A stretch of 64,000 nt of DNA from Entonaema liquescens (GCA_902805475.1 CADCSX010000009.1:1178001-1242000); one strand, 5' to 3'. Counted from the first letter of the stretch, positions 45,653-58,647 are shown. The notes: generated from the sequence alone by a model not told the origin. Made by a program: numbers and translations.

Positions 45653-48366
45653 TTACGAATCGCCACCGGGAGCCGGTGAAGCGCTGCCGCCTTCTCCCTT
45701 GCCTAGGCCTCCGCGGCCACCGCGGCCTCCTCGACCACCACGGTCTCCTCGGCCTCCTCGCGCTCCACCTCGACCACCACGTTGACGACCAGTCTCGGGA
45801 CCACTTTCACCACCGCTAAGAGTACCGCGGTCACCGGCACTTCGGTATCCACTCGCGTTATCTCTTCCTCGGCCACTGCCCCAAGTTCCTGCACCTCGGC
45901 CACCGAATGTCTGCTTGGATTCGCGCGGCTGGAATATCTTCACTAGGGGTCTTGATCGATCTTCGGACTGACGGACCTTGAACTCGTCGGCGAGACTAGA
46001 GTAGGCGGCTTCTCGGTCGTCGATAGTCTGGAAATGAACAACCTTGTTGTTACTATTATTTCCCCATTTCTCGATCTTGACGATCTTAGCTTTGTGCTCA
46101 TCGGGGAATATCTCGCGAGTTTGCTCGTCACTTTGAACATTCATAACAAATAGCCCAATGATGCTATCTGCTGAAGCTCGAGGAGCTGGGGACGGTACAG
46201 TCTCCGGGCCGTTAGTCGATCCATTAGCACCCGTAGGCTTGTCGTTCTCCTTTCCAGCGGCCGCGCTAGGAGCCGGGGACGACGTTGTCGGCTTGGGTGT
46301 GGCAGGCTTGGGCGGCTGCAAGGGAGTAGCCGCCGCAGGCTTCGAAGGCTGCACCGTGGCTGAGGTGTTTCTTTGAGAACTAGCAGCAGGTGCCGGAGTC
46401 ACAGAAGTCGCGGGAGCTGTAGGGGGCAAGCCGCTGCCGCCAGGCGCTGGTGAAGGTGTGCTCTGGGGTATCGCAGTCTGTTGCTTCGCCCCACGGTGGG
46501 AAAAGTTGAACCCCTGAGCTCGCATCTCCGTACCAATGCGGCCATCTTGGATTTCCAGAGCTAACCAACCAAATGCGGCGTCTGCCAAGTTGAAGTTCCA
46601 CATATTCTTGAAAGCGCTTTCGTCAACTTGACCCTGCACGCCAGGGCCACCGACCGGACCACCAAAGGGGTTTCCACCGGCCGCGGTTCTAGGCATCTTG
46701 TCAACTAGCTCCAGGGCGTTCCTGAGTAGATTCTGCTGGGCTTCGTTCTGTTGGATCGCCGGCTCAACCTCACCCTTAACAGTCTCCCATACATCGTTGA
46801 ACGAAGCTTTAGAAGCAGCGAGCTTTCCACGGTAATGATCCAGGGTAGGGTTGACGCTGAATTCATTGTAAGAACTACCATAGCGGAAATGTAGACCCGC
46901 TGAGATAGAAAAGTCGGCCTTGAGGCTGACTGAAAGCTGGTTCAGTATACCCTCACGGGCAGGAGAAGCGTGCGTGATGAAAATGCGAGTCTCGGTAGGA
47001 TCGTAAACACGGTTCGCGGTATCAACCAACTCGCCCATCTGAAGCAGTGTAGTCCACATAGTGCCTTGTCCACCTGCAATAGTCGTTCGGCCTTCACCAT
47101 TGTCGAACAACTTGTGCATGACGACCGCACCACCGAGACCGAGAAGGCGTAGCTTGACGCCACCGATTTCTAAGAGCATAGATCGAGCTTCGTCGATGAT
47201 GTGCAAGTTCGGTACCTTGTACTCGCCGGATCGGAATTTCTCCAGGACGCGCACATCTTCGCAGGCACCCCAAACGGTGTAGACAGGAACTTCGAGTCTG
47301 ATTTGTCCGCTGATGAGCAGAGGGAGCTCGGACAAGGGTAGATCTTGAGGGTTGAATCGCGCCTTCACTGAGCCGGGTCCACCTTGGCTGATACCCTTCT
47401 TGACTTCCTCCGAGATCAACGGCGAGTATTGAGCAACATGCTTCAAAGTCCTATTTTACCATGTAATTAGAATACCATTCGTTTCACCGAACCATAATAA
47501 ATAATAAGCCCAAATCTTACTTCTCCGCGATGCGCTCTAGAGATGTATCGTCATAGAAGCCGAAGTCGCCGGTGTGGATAATGTGATCGGCTCGCGCTGT
47601 CTTCGCAAGTTCGTTCAGAGATCGTAGATTACCTATCGGAGAATTATTAGCTTTATTTTACGAATAGCCGAAATTAATTTAATTAAGGTATCTTACCTCG
47701 CACGTCCGCTATGCAGAGAACTCGAATGGGGCCCGACTGAACAATACGGCCCTGGTTGGGGAGAAGAGGTACGGCACCAGGCGCAGGTTGGCCAGGGTTG
47801 GGATGGCCGCCAGCGGCGCCGTTCGGCATATAGCCTTGGTTGTTGAAGGAGCGTTGCTGAAAACGGTTAGTTGTTAGCGATCGAGAATCAGTTCTAGGTT
47901 CCGGAACAGATCGACGACCAGAGTACGGCAGGCGAGATAGCTGATTACCGCCTGCTAAGTGCTGGTGAGAACGGTCACTACCGCCAAAGACAGGTTGGTG
48001 AAGATGATTAGCAGCGCGATGCTGGCCATTATGCTGGCTGCCGTGTACAGGGACAGGTAAGAATGGAATGGACATCACGAAAGGTGCTCCGTCACGCAAA
48101 GCGTGCTGCTGAAGGGGAAGCATGCGATGCTGCTGCTGGCAGTGCACACAGTGCTGGCAGTGCTGGACTGCATGAGGATGGATGCTGGGAGGCGGCAAGC
48201 GCTGAAGCTGTTGCTGCTGTTGCTGCTGTAACTGCAGCGGCAAGGGGAGAGTAGGGTAGGAAGGGAGGTGAACATGAGGTTCAGATTGAGATTGATGAAG
48301 CATAGAAGCTTCAGCTCCACCAGACGTCATGACGTTTTGAGGGGGAGGAAATGGGTTGTGATACAT
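45653..48366 (-). CDS. DUF2433 calcineurin-like phosphoesterase with Gln-rich N-terminus and RGG tail
   Basis: Exons 48366-47697, 47632-47521 and 47450-45653 encode 859 residues. Introns are 64 and 70 nt and the phases agree. The N-terminal 210 residues are Gln/His/Pro-rich. The phosphoesterase core begins IRVLCIADVRGNLRSLNELAKTARADHIIHTGDFGFYDD: the GD of the metallophosphatase fold is kept, but the usual DxH reads DVR. Further on are VYTVWGACEDVRVLEKF and FITHASPAREG. A Pro/Ala linker, a short RRM-like segment (GLFVMNVQSDEQTREIF) and an Arg/Gly-rich C-terminus (RGGRGG repeats) suggest RNA association. The family is known mainly from ascomycetes, and the function is not established. The altered metal ligand hints at changed or absent catalysis. 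Confidence 0.85.
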
Positions 48367-48507
48367 TACGAAGGTATTCCGAGATTCAGAAGTTGGTTGA
48401 TCTTGTAAAAGAATAAATCAAGTAAACAAGAACAAGATCAAATGTAATTGTTGTTGAGGTATAAGAAGGAAACTCTTTCGTTCTTTAAGGTAGGTAGAGG
48501 GGAGTTT

Positions 48508-48537
48508 GTGTGTGTATGTGTGTGTATGTGTGTGTGT
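48508..48537. repeat. (TGTGTATG)n microsatellite
   Basis: A GT-rich tandem tract in the 5' region of the DUF2433 gene. Confidence 0.8.
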
Positions 48538-50429
48538 TTTATGCGCAAGATTGGGATTTGGGAAACAACTAGAACATAGAACTCACAGCCATGGACAATC
48601 AGTCTCTGCGGTAATGAGGGGTCTCGACGGCGTCCCGAGAAGATGTTGTCGTTGCCTGGAAGCTGTCACTGTCACCGAGGGGATATCGTGGGGTACGAAT
48701 CGTAGAGGAGGAAGGGTGATAGGAGATGAGGCGCGTATATGAAGACCTCGAGATGGCCAGGTGGCTCGACGATGGTTTACGAAGTCGTAAGTTCAATGGC
48801 AGATGAATAGAACGGGTATCTAAAAGGAATGATGTATCAAGAATTGATATTGTCACGACCTACTCAGATGCAAAGCTCGAAAGAAACGGGCGTTTGCTAG
48901 TAGAAATGTTATGTATTTGGGAGGAGGGAGGATGGAGGGATGGTGATGAGTGAGGTCGGTAACTTTTTGGATTTTCAGCGGCGACAAGCAGTGTACGAAG
49001 GTTTGGGGCGCTCGAAAAAGTTGGACTGGGAGTTAGGGAACTCGCGACAATCACAAGCTTTCCTATTTCTGATTGGTTACAGTCTTCAGCCTCGATCCAC
49101 TTGATCATTTGCATGTACTAGGATACTCACGGACCCCGGGTATATCTGGGGGGAGCTCCAAGTACCGTATACTTTGGAGTATTTCCCTTAAATCGTGCAC
49201 GTACATGGATCCCTACTCCTAATGCCTAACCCTGCCTTACCTAACCTACGTGTAGGTACCTAAACATGATCTGAATTATTTGTTGGTAGTTTTTTTTATA
49301 TTTAGTACGTCCCTAGCTGTAGCTATGTCTGTATCTGTATAGGTGGTTAGGTATTCACTAGTAAGATAAAATACCTTGCCTTAGTAAGTAACCAGAGGGT
49401 ATCTGGATTCTAGGTATATTTATAGGTAATAGGTATTCTCGTAGGTACCTAGTCACCAGAGGATGCTTGTGTCACAGTAGATACCTGAGGTATCCCTGGT
49501 AGCACATAACTGGAAGCATTGTAACACCCTAAGGTAGCGGGTGACTTCTGTATTGGGACTTGATTCAGTGGACTAGTGTGGTTTAATTACCTGCTCACTA
49601 CTCCCCAGGGGGTACTAAACCAGCTTATAGGTTGTAGAGTGAATATCCTGTATTCCCAGTGTGTGGTTATTGCCTAACTGTACAGTGTCCTCTACTACAT
49701 CAATATCATATCCAGCCTTAGCTTGCTCCAGCAGTCATGTAGGAATCGTAGAACGGTGGCGATAAATGCTGATGTAGAAGTTTGCTGGCCTGTGAGAGGG
49801 TTTGTCTAACAGGAAAACTAGAGGCACGTTGGAAAGCACAAGCAATTAGGAATTAATAATTTGTAGCATAGGGAGAGTACAGTGTATTCTGATACATCAT
49901 TGTATCCGCCAAGCTAGACGATGAGTATACGGAGTATCCACATGTAGAGATTATGTGTGCCTCAGTTTTAGTTATTCCTTGACGTGATAGTAACGTCGTG
50001 GGTTTTCACGAACATTCTACTCGAACGAGAGTAGGCATGCTTTATTTCTGGAAGCATCTCTCACGCACAAAGCTAATACTGGTATTGGGGCAAGTAAAGC
50101 TAAAGGTAAACGTAGATTATTGCCATGGAGAACACGGAGGCGTTCTCGTGTAGGTAGTTAGCCAGAACTAAACATGAAATATCTGGTTCGTATCGGTTTA
50201 TTTAATGGCATAAGAGAGTGACTTTCAACGTGCCCCTAAATATGGAAGGGATGACGAGTATATTTCATTCATGTGCAAAAAACCCGGAGTATAGACCATA
50301 TTAATGAGACCTACGTCTGAAATCTATATTAGGTGTAAGGAGCCAAGTAGCTTATGGGAGCATAGGTTGAGGCCTTTCCTTAGTCCAGAATGCAAAATGT
50401 CAGGGAAATGTAGGTATACGGAGGTATAT

Positions 50430-50515
50430 CAAGTATATAAAGGGCGAACAGCACCCTCGTAAGAGGATAGAAGGCCAGGCGTTACTAGATTACCTATACA
50501 CTACCCTGGCGTTCA
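50430..50515 (+). mobile_element. LTR-like relic (copy B)
   Basis: Matches 14266-14345: AAGTATATAAAGGGCG, then CAGC-CCCT-AAGAG-TAGAAGG, then GTTA-TAGAT-ACCT. The matching block is a similar length in both places. Flanking sequence does not align well, so only a short conserved core remains. Confidence 0.4.
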
Positions 50516-52068
50516 CTATACGTATGACATTCATCACCGGGTATCAATACCAATTTGGACATAAAATCACCATCCTTAGACTGGAGGCCAGTATATACAA
50601 GAATAAGAAATAACGGGGCATATAAATTTGTCACCGAGTGCTTTATTACCAAGATCATATAGCTATTGTTCAAAAGCCCTACTAGCAAAATCAAATTGGA
50701 AAGGCATACCTAGGTCTTAAAACATTAAGAATATGGGATGAAATTAGGAACGGGGTCGGAAAGAAGGCAATTCATTGATTGGTGGAATATAGGTTACCAG
50801 AAATCTATTCTAGCTCAAGGGCAGTAGATATTTCTAGTAAAGAGGAAATACGGAGTGGAATCTCATCTTTTGTAGTATACGCAGACACCTGACCACCCGC
50901 TAAGGTATGGTCAACTACTGTTTAGTATAGGAAATAGTTGTTGTGTTAGTGCGGATATAAACAAGTACAACTTGCTAGCAATTTTCTTGACAATAGGGAT
51001 AAATTTGTGTAGTAGATGATATGTTGTGTGTGCTGGCTGCTGTTGTGTAAGACTACTACGCCGGTTACGCCAAGTAACTTGGGCATCTTATATAGGAGGT
51101 GTATCTCATAGCTTGCCATTATGTGGAGTTTCGTCAAAGTACGTCCGAAACAGCAGAAAAGATACCTAGATATAAAACTCTATAGTTTAGATAACTAGTT
51201 AAAGATGTAGAACTAGTCCTATATGTTCTTTCCTGTAACTCTCACTAAACTAAACGCCATCCGTCAAACATATCTTATATGAACGTAACTAATGTCTAAG
51301 TTCCAAAGTAATATTTGTAGTGAATATCTAGATCCGATCCGTCGTACCCAGCATTGAATTAGTAAACCAAGCCCCTATCTCAGGTAACCAAGCATAAGGG
51401 GTAGGCATTTGTCCTTAACGTAGAACCGTACAAAACAACATTTCACAAACATTACAATAACATCACAAACTCAATGTTAATCAAGCTGACGACATAGTGC
51501 ATTTAGGCCTACAGGCCTATTTAATTCTTATTATGATCCAGGGGTGCTATGCTTTCCACCCACCTTCCACCACGCCCTCACCCCCCCCCCATCTACGCTC
51601 TAGGCCCGTCCATGCTATGCCTCGCTCCACCCCTAAAAACATCCTAGTAGATGCTGCATTGAATATATGTATTCCCTCCCACCCTTCGATTTTTTTCTTT
51701 TCCTTCCCTGCCTTAGCTCGCCCCGGGTCCCTGTGTAACGTAAGGGGTTGACATTCAGTCAAATAGACTCCGGGGAGCAAAAGAGGCTAGATAGTCAGCT
51801 CCCCATTCCTGCTACAAATGCTATTCAAAAAAGTTTCACCCTTAGGGTACCATGCTGTCTGTCGATAACCCTCAGAAAAAAGGGGGAACGCCCGATTCAT
51901 ATAGAGTGGATATGAGGGATGCGCTGATATCTTTCGTCGGGCTCCTGATAATATGCCCTGCACGAAATCCGCAGCAACAGATTGCCGTGGCTAAAACCAC
52001 GAGGTTATGCACTGATAACGGTAATGATGTGGGCGTACTTGCTGATCACCATCTGATGGGTAGGGCTA

Positions 52069-55000
52069 TCACCACATCTCTTCCTCTCCTGACTGCTGCT
52101 GCTGGCGGCGGCCATTTTCGTTGTGGTGGTATTGCACGTAAGTAGAGTAATAATCTTTATCCCCGTCCTGGCCATCATAATCATCCTGGTAGTCATTGTC
52201 GCCACTCGTTTGATTCTTACCGCTGTTCTTGTAGTCGTAGATCTCAGCTGATTCTGGGTAATCCCCCGCCTCGTGTTGCATGCCCGGGTCACCATATTGT
52301 TGTTGATTTGTTGACTAAGAATAGGTTAGAGCTTAAATCCACCAGATTCTATCTGGGAACTTACCCGATGGTATTCAAAATTATATTGATCCATGCTCTC
52401 CTGAGCTTGTTGCTGCTCCAAATACTGTTGTTCTTGCTCGCGCCGCCGTCTTTCCTCCTCCTGTAATCTCTTTTGCTGAGGCGACTGGGGAACCTGTATT
52501 TGAGGGTGCATTGCTTGGACCTTTGCTAGGTATGAATACATAAAATTACTAAGCAGGACTTGGCTGTAGAGGGCACGGCGAGGGTTAGCGAGCTTAATAT
52601 GTGCCATTCGATAGATAGCCCGTTCCTCCAAGAGAGGGAACCTCGTCCAGTGATAGTCAACGTCAGGCCGTAGGGGTCGGTACGGAGCTGGTTCTGGTGA
52701 TAATGATCTCTGAGCTTGATGCTTCCTACTGGTCGAATCTCTTTCGCTTCTTCTCTTGCTACTACCAAAGAATGAGGCGAACAGTCCATCCTTTTCTTTC
52801 TTCTGCTCGCTCGACTTTCGACTGTGGTTCTTCCTCTCCTCTTCTAGCTTGCTGTCGACACTCTCGCGGTCAAGTAATAGGCTCTCCCGTCCCTTGTGGA
52901 TGGCTGTGTCGATCGAGGTCTGGAGGACGTCGAGACGAACATTATCGTGGGCTTTCTCCACAAGCGCCTTCGTTTTAGACTTCTTATTCTCATCGTCCTT
53001 CTTTTTCTTTTCCTTGTCATCACTCTTGAACCATTTCCAGGATGTAGACTTGGACTTTTCACTTTCACCTTCGCTCTTGTCCTTTTTACCCTTCTTTTCC
53101 GGTTTTCTCTCCTCAGGTGCAGAAAATGTCGGGATGAAAGTTAGAGACTCGGTACTGGTGGCACTGCTGCCGGGGAAAGGCGAAGGGCTTTGCGGCATGT
53201 CATTCAGTGGTCTGTTAGGACTACTCGGAGTCCTAGTTGGCTGTGGGGTCCCACTTGCGGCTTGCGGTTGAGAAGGACTCTGAAGCGGCTGACCATAATT
53301 TGGCCTTTTACTTGAACGTGCAGGAGGCTCGGCAGGTACTGCTGGTGATTGGGTCAGAGGCTGAATGGCATTTCGCTGCGAAGATGATCGTTCGGGGAAG
53401 GGTCTATTGATTTCCATTGTTTGCGTCTCAGAACGATCTTCCTCTATTGCGGGCTCTTCGAGAATTTGCGGTATCGAGCCCGAAGTCCTGATAGCATCAG
53501 CAGAGGGCGCACGGGTTGGTCCTTGCGGCCTAGGAACAGCTTGACTTGGTTCTTGAGAATCTTGTTCGGAGCCTTCATACAACTCTGGTGTTGTATCTTT
53601 GGAAAAATTTTGTTGGCGCCGTATAGCTTTCGACGGCCGCGAAAAGCTATCTGAGATGGGTTCCGATTGTACGCGAGTTAAACCGTGCCCTGGGGGTGCT
53701 TCGATAGTTGATTCACTACTAGGCATGGTGCTAGTGTCTTCTTCGGATTTCTTTGCTGCTACGCGCTTCGAGAAAGGAAGCCGTTCGTCAGACCTGAGCG
53801 AACCACTCTGCCGATTCTTTAGACTCCCACCCTTTCGGTATGTGGTACGGGTCGACCGGCGCAAGCCCATGCCCGGCGCAACGGGAAGAATGGGCATATC
53901 GTCCACATCTGGTCCGTCGCTCCCTCCTTCTTGGCGTTGCGACTCGAGTGTAAGTTTCTGGACGACTTTCGACGGGTCTTTCACTAAATCGTCGAGGCTG
54001 AGCTCTGACGTGCCTTGCCCTGACTGTCTGAGAGAATTATTCCTTTCTAGCCTCTCGGCACCATCCGTATATCCTTCCGCGCCATGACCTCCCGCGTTAT
54101 CAATTTGTCTGGAGAGCATAGATTTCTTCCTCCGTAGCCCGCTCGAATCGCTCCTTTCTAAACCATCCACGGAGAGTGAGGACTCGGCAGACCTCCGTTT
54201 CATGGACTGTACCCTTTTCTCAACAAAATTCTTGAACTCGGTTGGGGCTAGCTCTGGGTGGACATTGGCGGGAACCCATAGAAGTCTCGAAGGATCTGCT
54301 TCGTCATCTCCTTTCGGTGCTATCGATGGCATTGCCATTAGAGACATTCCCTGGAAGGGAAGCAGGTCGGGATCGCTGTTGTTAGAGACGTCCATCGACA
54401 TGCGCCGTAACGCTTGAAGGTTGCTCAGCTCTTGAGCAATATCGTTTGGATTGTCGATGTTGGTTATCGGATACTGCTGGGCATCTTCACGCATGTCGCG
54501 AAGTGTAGGCGACATGGGTGTGATGGGCGATTTAGGGGACTCGTAAGTGCTATTCCTCGAATTCGCGCTTCTCTGGCTCGACATTCGACCGGGAAGGGTT
54601 TGCGATTTCTGTAGAGAATTCCCATTTGTCGTAGGACCAACCGAGATTTGCAAACCAGTCTTATCCGAAGTAGTCCGGATGAGTGGAAGTCGACGTTCTT
54701 CTGGAGAAGGAGGATCTAAATCGCGACGCTGGGTTATCTGCTCGCCGCCGCCGGGAGCTGCGATAAAGCTCATAGGGCGTAAATCATTGTTCGAGTAGTC
54801 GTCGTCATCGCCGTACATGGTCCCGATGGTCTCGGTTATGTGATGGGTCGGATCGGATATCGAAAGCTGATTGGCATGGCCACGCCGACTCGCAAAGCTT
54901 CCACCGACATCGCGAGGCCGTTGAGAGGTCTAAGCATTTAAGTACAGGTCAGTTTGATAATGATCTCGGTACAAAGGGAATTTAGGCCGATGACAAGGCA

Positions 55001-55125
55001 GAGTGGAATCGACGGTATTAAGACGATATAGGCTTCACGGGATGAAATATATGTGGTATTCCAAGGGCCAGTTCCAGGACATGCGACTATATTATCCCAA
55101 GGTAGACAAAGGGGCTTACCATCAT
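52069..55125 (-). CDS. Zds1/Zds2 family regulator of PP2A-Cdc55 and polarity
   Basis: Main exon 54929-52365, a 50-nt intron (GTAAGT ... TTCTTAG), and last exon 52314-52069. The open frame extends in phase upstream of the ATG at 54818 (RRGHANQLSISDPTHHITETIGTMYGDDDD) to an acceptor CTTAG at 54930, so the true start is earlier. A 190-nt intron with donor GTAAGC at 55119 joins it to ATGATG at 55120-55125, giving 938 residues; this 6-nt first exon is a proposal. Zds proteins hold PP2A-Cdc55 in the cytoplasm and affect mitotic entry and Cdc42-dependent growth. The diagnostic C-terminal block is WTRFPLLEERAIYRMAHIKLANPRRALYSQVLLSNFMYSYLAKVQAMHP. The rest is disordered and Ser/Lys-rich, with a Lys/Glu-rich EKKGKKDKSEGESEKSK segment, and ends in a Tyr/Asp/Gln-rich tail. 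Confidence 0.87.
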
Positions 55126-56902
55126 CGAGGGTGTACGTAGCGACCTCGTGCGAGGTCTAAGCCTCTAAGGGATCCCCTTATAATATTGTCGGGTTGCACG
55201 AAGCAGAGTCTCGTCCGAGTCGCGGCACTATCATGGGAGGTGACAATGTCGGGAGGGTTTCTAAGATCGCTGCTGATGTCCGATATCCAATAAAAAAGAA
55301 GTCCGGGATGCATGCAATGGGATGATCCAGTAGAGTATGTCCGGTTTCGAGTGTGTGGATGTAGTGTAGATGTAGTGTGGTAAATGTTAGGTACTTGTTG
55401 AAGCTGGTTGGTAATATTTACGTCTTGATTCTCTCAGTTCGGGATTCGGAGGGGGGGGGGGTTGGATTCGCGTCGTGAGAGGGAAAGTCACAAGACTTGT
55501 GGTCGTTGTTGTCGTTGTTGCGATTATAACGTTTAAAGGTGGGAGCGGGATCGAACGAATATGAGCATGGATATGGGACATGGATATTAAAGGGCGTAAC
55601 TAAGTAGTGGCGGAAGAAGAGGGTAGGGTGTACCGGTGAAGGTGTACGGTGTACGGTGGGCAGTGGACAGTGGACGGTGGACGGTGGACAGCCGACAGTT
55701 TGACGGGTTACGGGTTAAAGGTAAAAGGTAAATGATAAATAAAAGGGGGCGGTCGGCCAAAGTTGCAAGTTGCAAGTATAGAGTTGTTGGGCTCCGAAGT
55801 TGATGTTTATTAGGTAGATAACGAAGTTAGCGGTGGTTGGATCCGAAATACCATGCGAATGCGAATCATGAGAATTATGCGAAATATCATGGCTTGAATG
55901 ACTTGAATGACTTGAATGACCTGAAATAAGATATCATGGCCTCGTCGCTATTAATCGCTTTTATTCTTCGCCAAGTCATTCCCTAAATTCTCCAAATTCC
56001 TTTTTTGGAGACTGGAGACAAGAGAGAAAGCGAGAGGTATAAAAAAGTCCTACGGTGGTATATTAGTGGTTATTCATATCCCATCCAAGCATCCAGTAGA
56101 TAAACAAGCAATTCTTCTTCGCTTTCCACTCCAGTCATTGACGTCCCATTTTGGTCCCTCTTTTAAGAAGTTAGAACGTTGCATTAGCGCCATCAGGAGC
56201 CCGGCGCCTGTCTATGGACCATGCTTTCTTTTTTTTTTTTCCCCTCGGGTTTTTCTTCCAGCAGGTACCTAAAAAAAACCCCCCTGAATATTCTGGATAT
56301 CTGTCACGTGTAGGTACCCTGAATAGGGAACTAATCCCACTAAAGAACCTATTTCCACAGTACCTAACTACCTAGGTACCTATGTGAGGTGGGATCAAGT
56401 GTTGGTCTGCTGCCCGTCTGCTGGTTTAACTTGCTATTCGGTAGCCCATACCAGGACATATCCCGGCTCCCGCGACCCACTACATCATAATTTAAGTCCA
56501 CTATGAGTTTAGTGCAAGCCTAAAATAAATGATTAGCAATGCATCTTTCACGATCTGCCTTTCGTGCAGTACACATCGAGAAGATCTAAGCATGGGGTTG
56601 ATGATGGTTCTGCTTGGTAGCTTGGTGAGAGCTGGTAAGAGTGAACCAAAAAACCTGTTATAGCCATAACCAAGTAATTTATATCAACTTATTTTATATA
56701 TTATATATTATATATTATATATTATACGAAGTCAATCTTCGAATCGCGACGACCCATCGGCGGTAATGTTTTCTGAATCTGGCCCCAAACCGGACTACCC
56801 ACTCACCGAGATGATATTGCCTTGTGAAAGTTGGAAAGCCAATGCGAGATGCTCCTCTTATATTTAACGTGTTATTTCGCAAGCCTATCACGCGGCTGAA
56901 TA
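55126..56902. other. Intergenic region
   Basis: About 1.8 kb, no gene. It holds GGTGTACGGT/GGACGGTGGACAG minirepeats at 55633-55696, pyrimidine tracts, and TAGGTACCTA at 56373-56382. An AT tract (TATATTATATA) at 56690-56724 lies near the transposable element. Confidence 0.5.
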
Positions 56903-57950
56903 CAGTAACGTTAAAAGGCCAGGTAAAATTTAATAAAAGGCCAACCCATCCACTTTTCACGTGACATGCGCCACCGCAACCACAACGAAAGCCATTTTAA
57001 CCATGACAAATAGCCCGGTTGCGCGCTTTATGCAAATACCCCATTTGCATTGTAATAATATATATATTAATGTTTTTTTTTAAAAAAAAAATTTTAAATT
57101 TTTTTAAAATTAAATTAAATTAAATTTTTCCATTTATTTAATTTATTTAATTTATTTAATTTATTTAATTTATTTTTTATTAAATTTAAAAATAAATATA
57201 TTAATATATAATATAATTATATAATTAAAATATTTTTTTAATTTTTTATTAAAAATATAATATAAATAAATTTTTTAAAAATTTATTTTATAAAAATTTT
57301 TATTAAATTATTAATAATTAATAATTAAAAACGTTTATATATATTTAAAATTAAATTTTATATAACGTATAATTTTTAATTAAATATTATAATTAAAATT
57401 AAAAAATTTAATAAATATTTTTATAAAATATTTTATTAAATTTTATATTTATAAAATTTTATACGTATTTAAAAAATAAATATCGTATTTTAAAAATATA
57501 AAATTTTATAAAATACGTAATATTTTTAAATTAATAATTATTATAAAAAATAATTAATATATATTAAAATTAATAAAAATTTTATTATAAAATAAATTTT
57601 TAAAAAAATTATTTATATAAATAATTTAATTAATTTTATTTATAATTTTTTTAATTTAATATTAAATAATTTATTATATTAAAATTATAATTACGTAATT
57701 AAATTATATAATTAAATTTAAAATTTATTTTATAATAAAATATATTAATAATTAATAATTAAATTTTTTTTTTATAAAAATAATTTACGGTAATAATTTA
57801 TAATAATAGTTTGCGATAATAATTTATGATAATGGTTCGCGATGGTGGTTTGCGGTGGTGGCTCGTGGTAGCTCGTGGTAGCTTACCGCACGTGGAAAAG
57901 TGGATGGGTTGGCCTTTTATTAAATTTTACCTGGCCTTTTAACGTTACCG
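56903..57950. mobile_element. Terminal-inverted-repeat element, copy 1 (1048 bp)
   Basis: The ends are CAGTAACGTTAAAAGGCCAG at the left and, reverse-complemented, CGGTAACGTTAAAAGGCCAG at the right. The inverted repeats match over about 55 bp to the CACGTG site, with one indel. The 9-bp sequence GGCTGAATA directly flanks both ends (56894-56902 and 57951-57959), a clean target-site duplication. Inside the ends are GC-containing subterminal segments; the core (about 57050-57780) is nearly all A/T. There is no ORF. A 9-bp duplication with long inverted repeats suggests a Mutator-like non-autonomous element; hAT (8 bp) is less likely. Copy 2 lies inverted at 58648-59521. Confidence 0.85.
57133..57177. 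repeat. 9-bp tandem repeat in copy 1, 4 full units
   Basis: The unit TTTATTTAA is repeated four times plus a partial. It is the reverse complement of the 18-unit array in copy 2. Confidence 0.9.
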
Positions 57951-58647
57951 GGCTGAATAGGGGTCAAACTCAGTTATGTACCTTACCTACATAACAGGTT
58001 TCCTCCCTCTCGTCATATTACTGCGTACTGCGTACCTAATTCAGAGATGCTTTTGTGTTCGCCCTCTTTAACTTGTATTAACTAGGGTCCGCAGAAACAC
58101 ACGCGCCTTCAATCTAAAAATCCCATGTTCACGGGGCTCTTAAAACTTGGCCTTTCAGCCTCCTTACGCTGGAGACATCTGAGCGTATGCGGCGCCTTAT
58201 GTACTGAATAAATAAAACAAGTGGTTAAGATCTTACGATGTATAGTTAGAATAGGTATCTGATTTACCTGGGGTTAAGTAGTGGAAGCCCCTGTAACGAT
58301 ACTTTCTAACCTAATGGGCTTCAAGCATCATCTACTCACGACGATTATCGGTCATGATGGCTTTAAGACAGCGCTATCCCCGTGCATTAACGAAGAATGT
58401 TCCTATGATTAACTTACCTACCTACATAGTAGTTATACTCCCAAGATGAGGCTGCTCTATATATAGTACGTATTAATCATCTCAACTTTTCTTGTCGAAC
58501 GTAACACAATATCCGGTATCTATAATAGTCTTCATTATATCGTCCGAGCTTGGTCTTATTTACGCTCCGGGCTCCCATCTCCGACAAATGCTAGGTATGT
58601 AGTATTTGACACGATAACCGACCCCATAACATAGAACATACTATGTA
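57951..58647. other. Spacer between the two elements
   Basis: About 700 bp of non-repeat DNA with no coding signal, starting with the right-hand GGCTGAATA duplication. Confidence 0.6.

Larger units (their letters stand above)
48367..52068. other. Large gene-free region
   Basis: About 3.7 kb without a gene. It contains the DUF2433 promoter side with a (TGTGTATG)n tract at 48508-48537, palindromes TAGGTACCTA at 49253-49262 and 49442-49451, and an LTR-like relic at 50430-50515. The stretch 49.2-51.4 kb has low coding character and many short AT-rich motifs. Confidence 0.55.
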
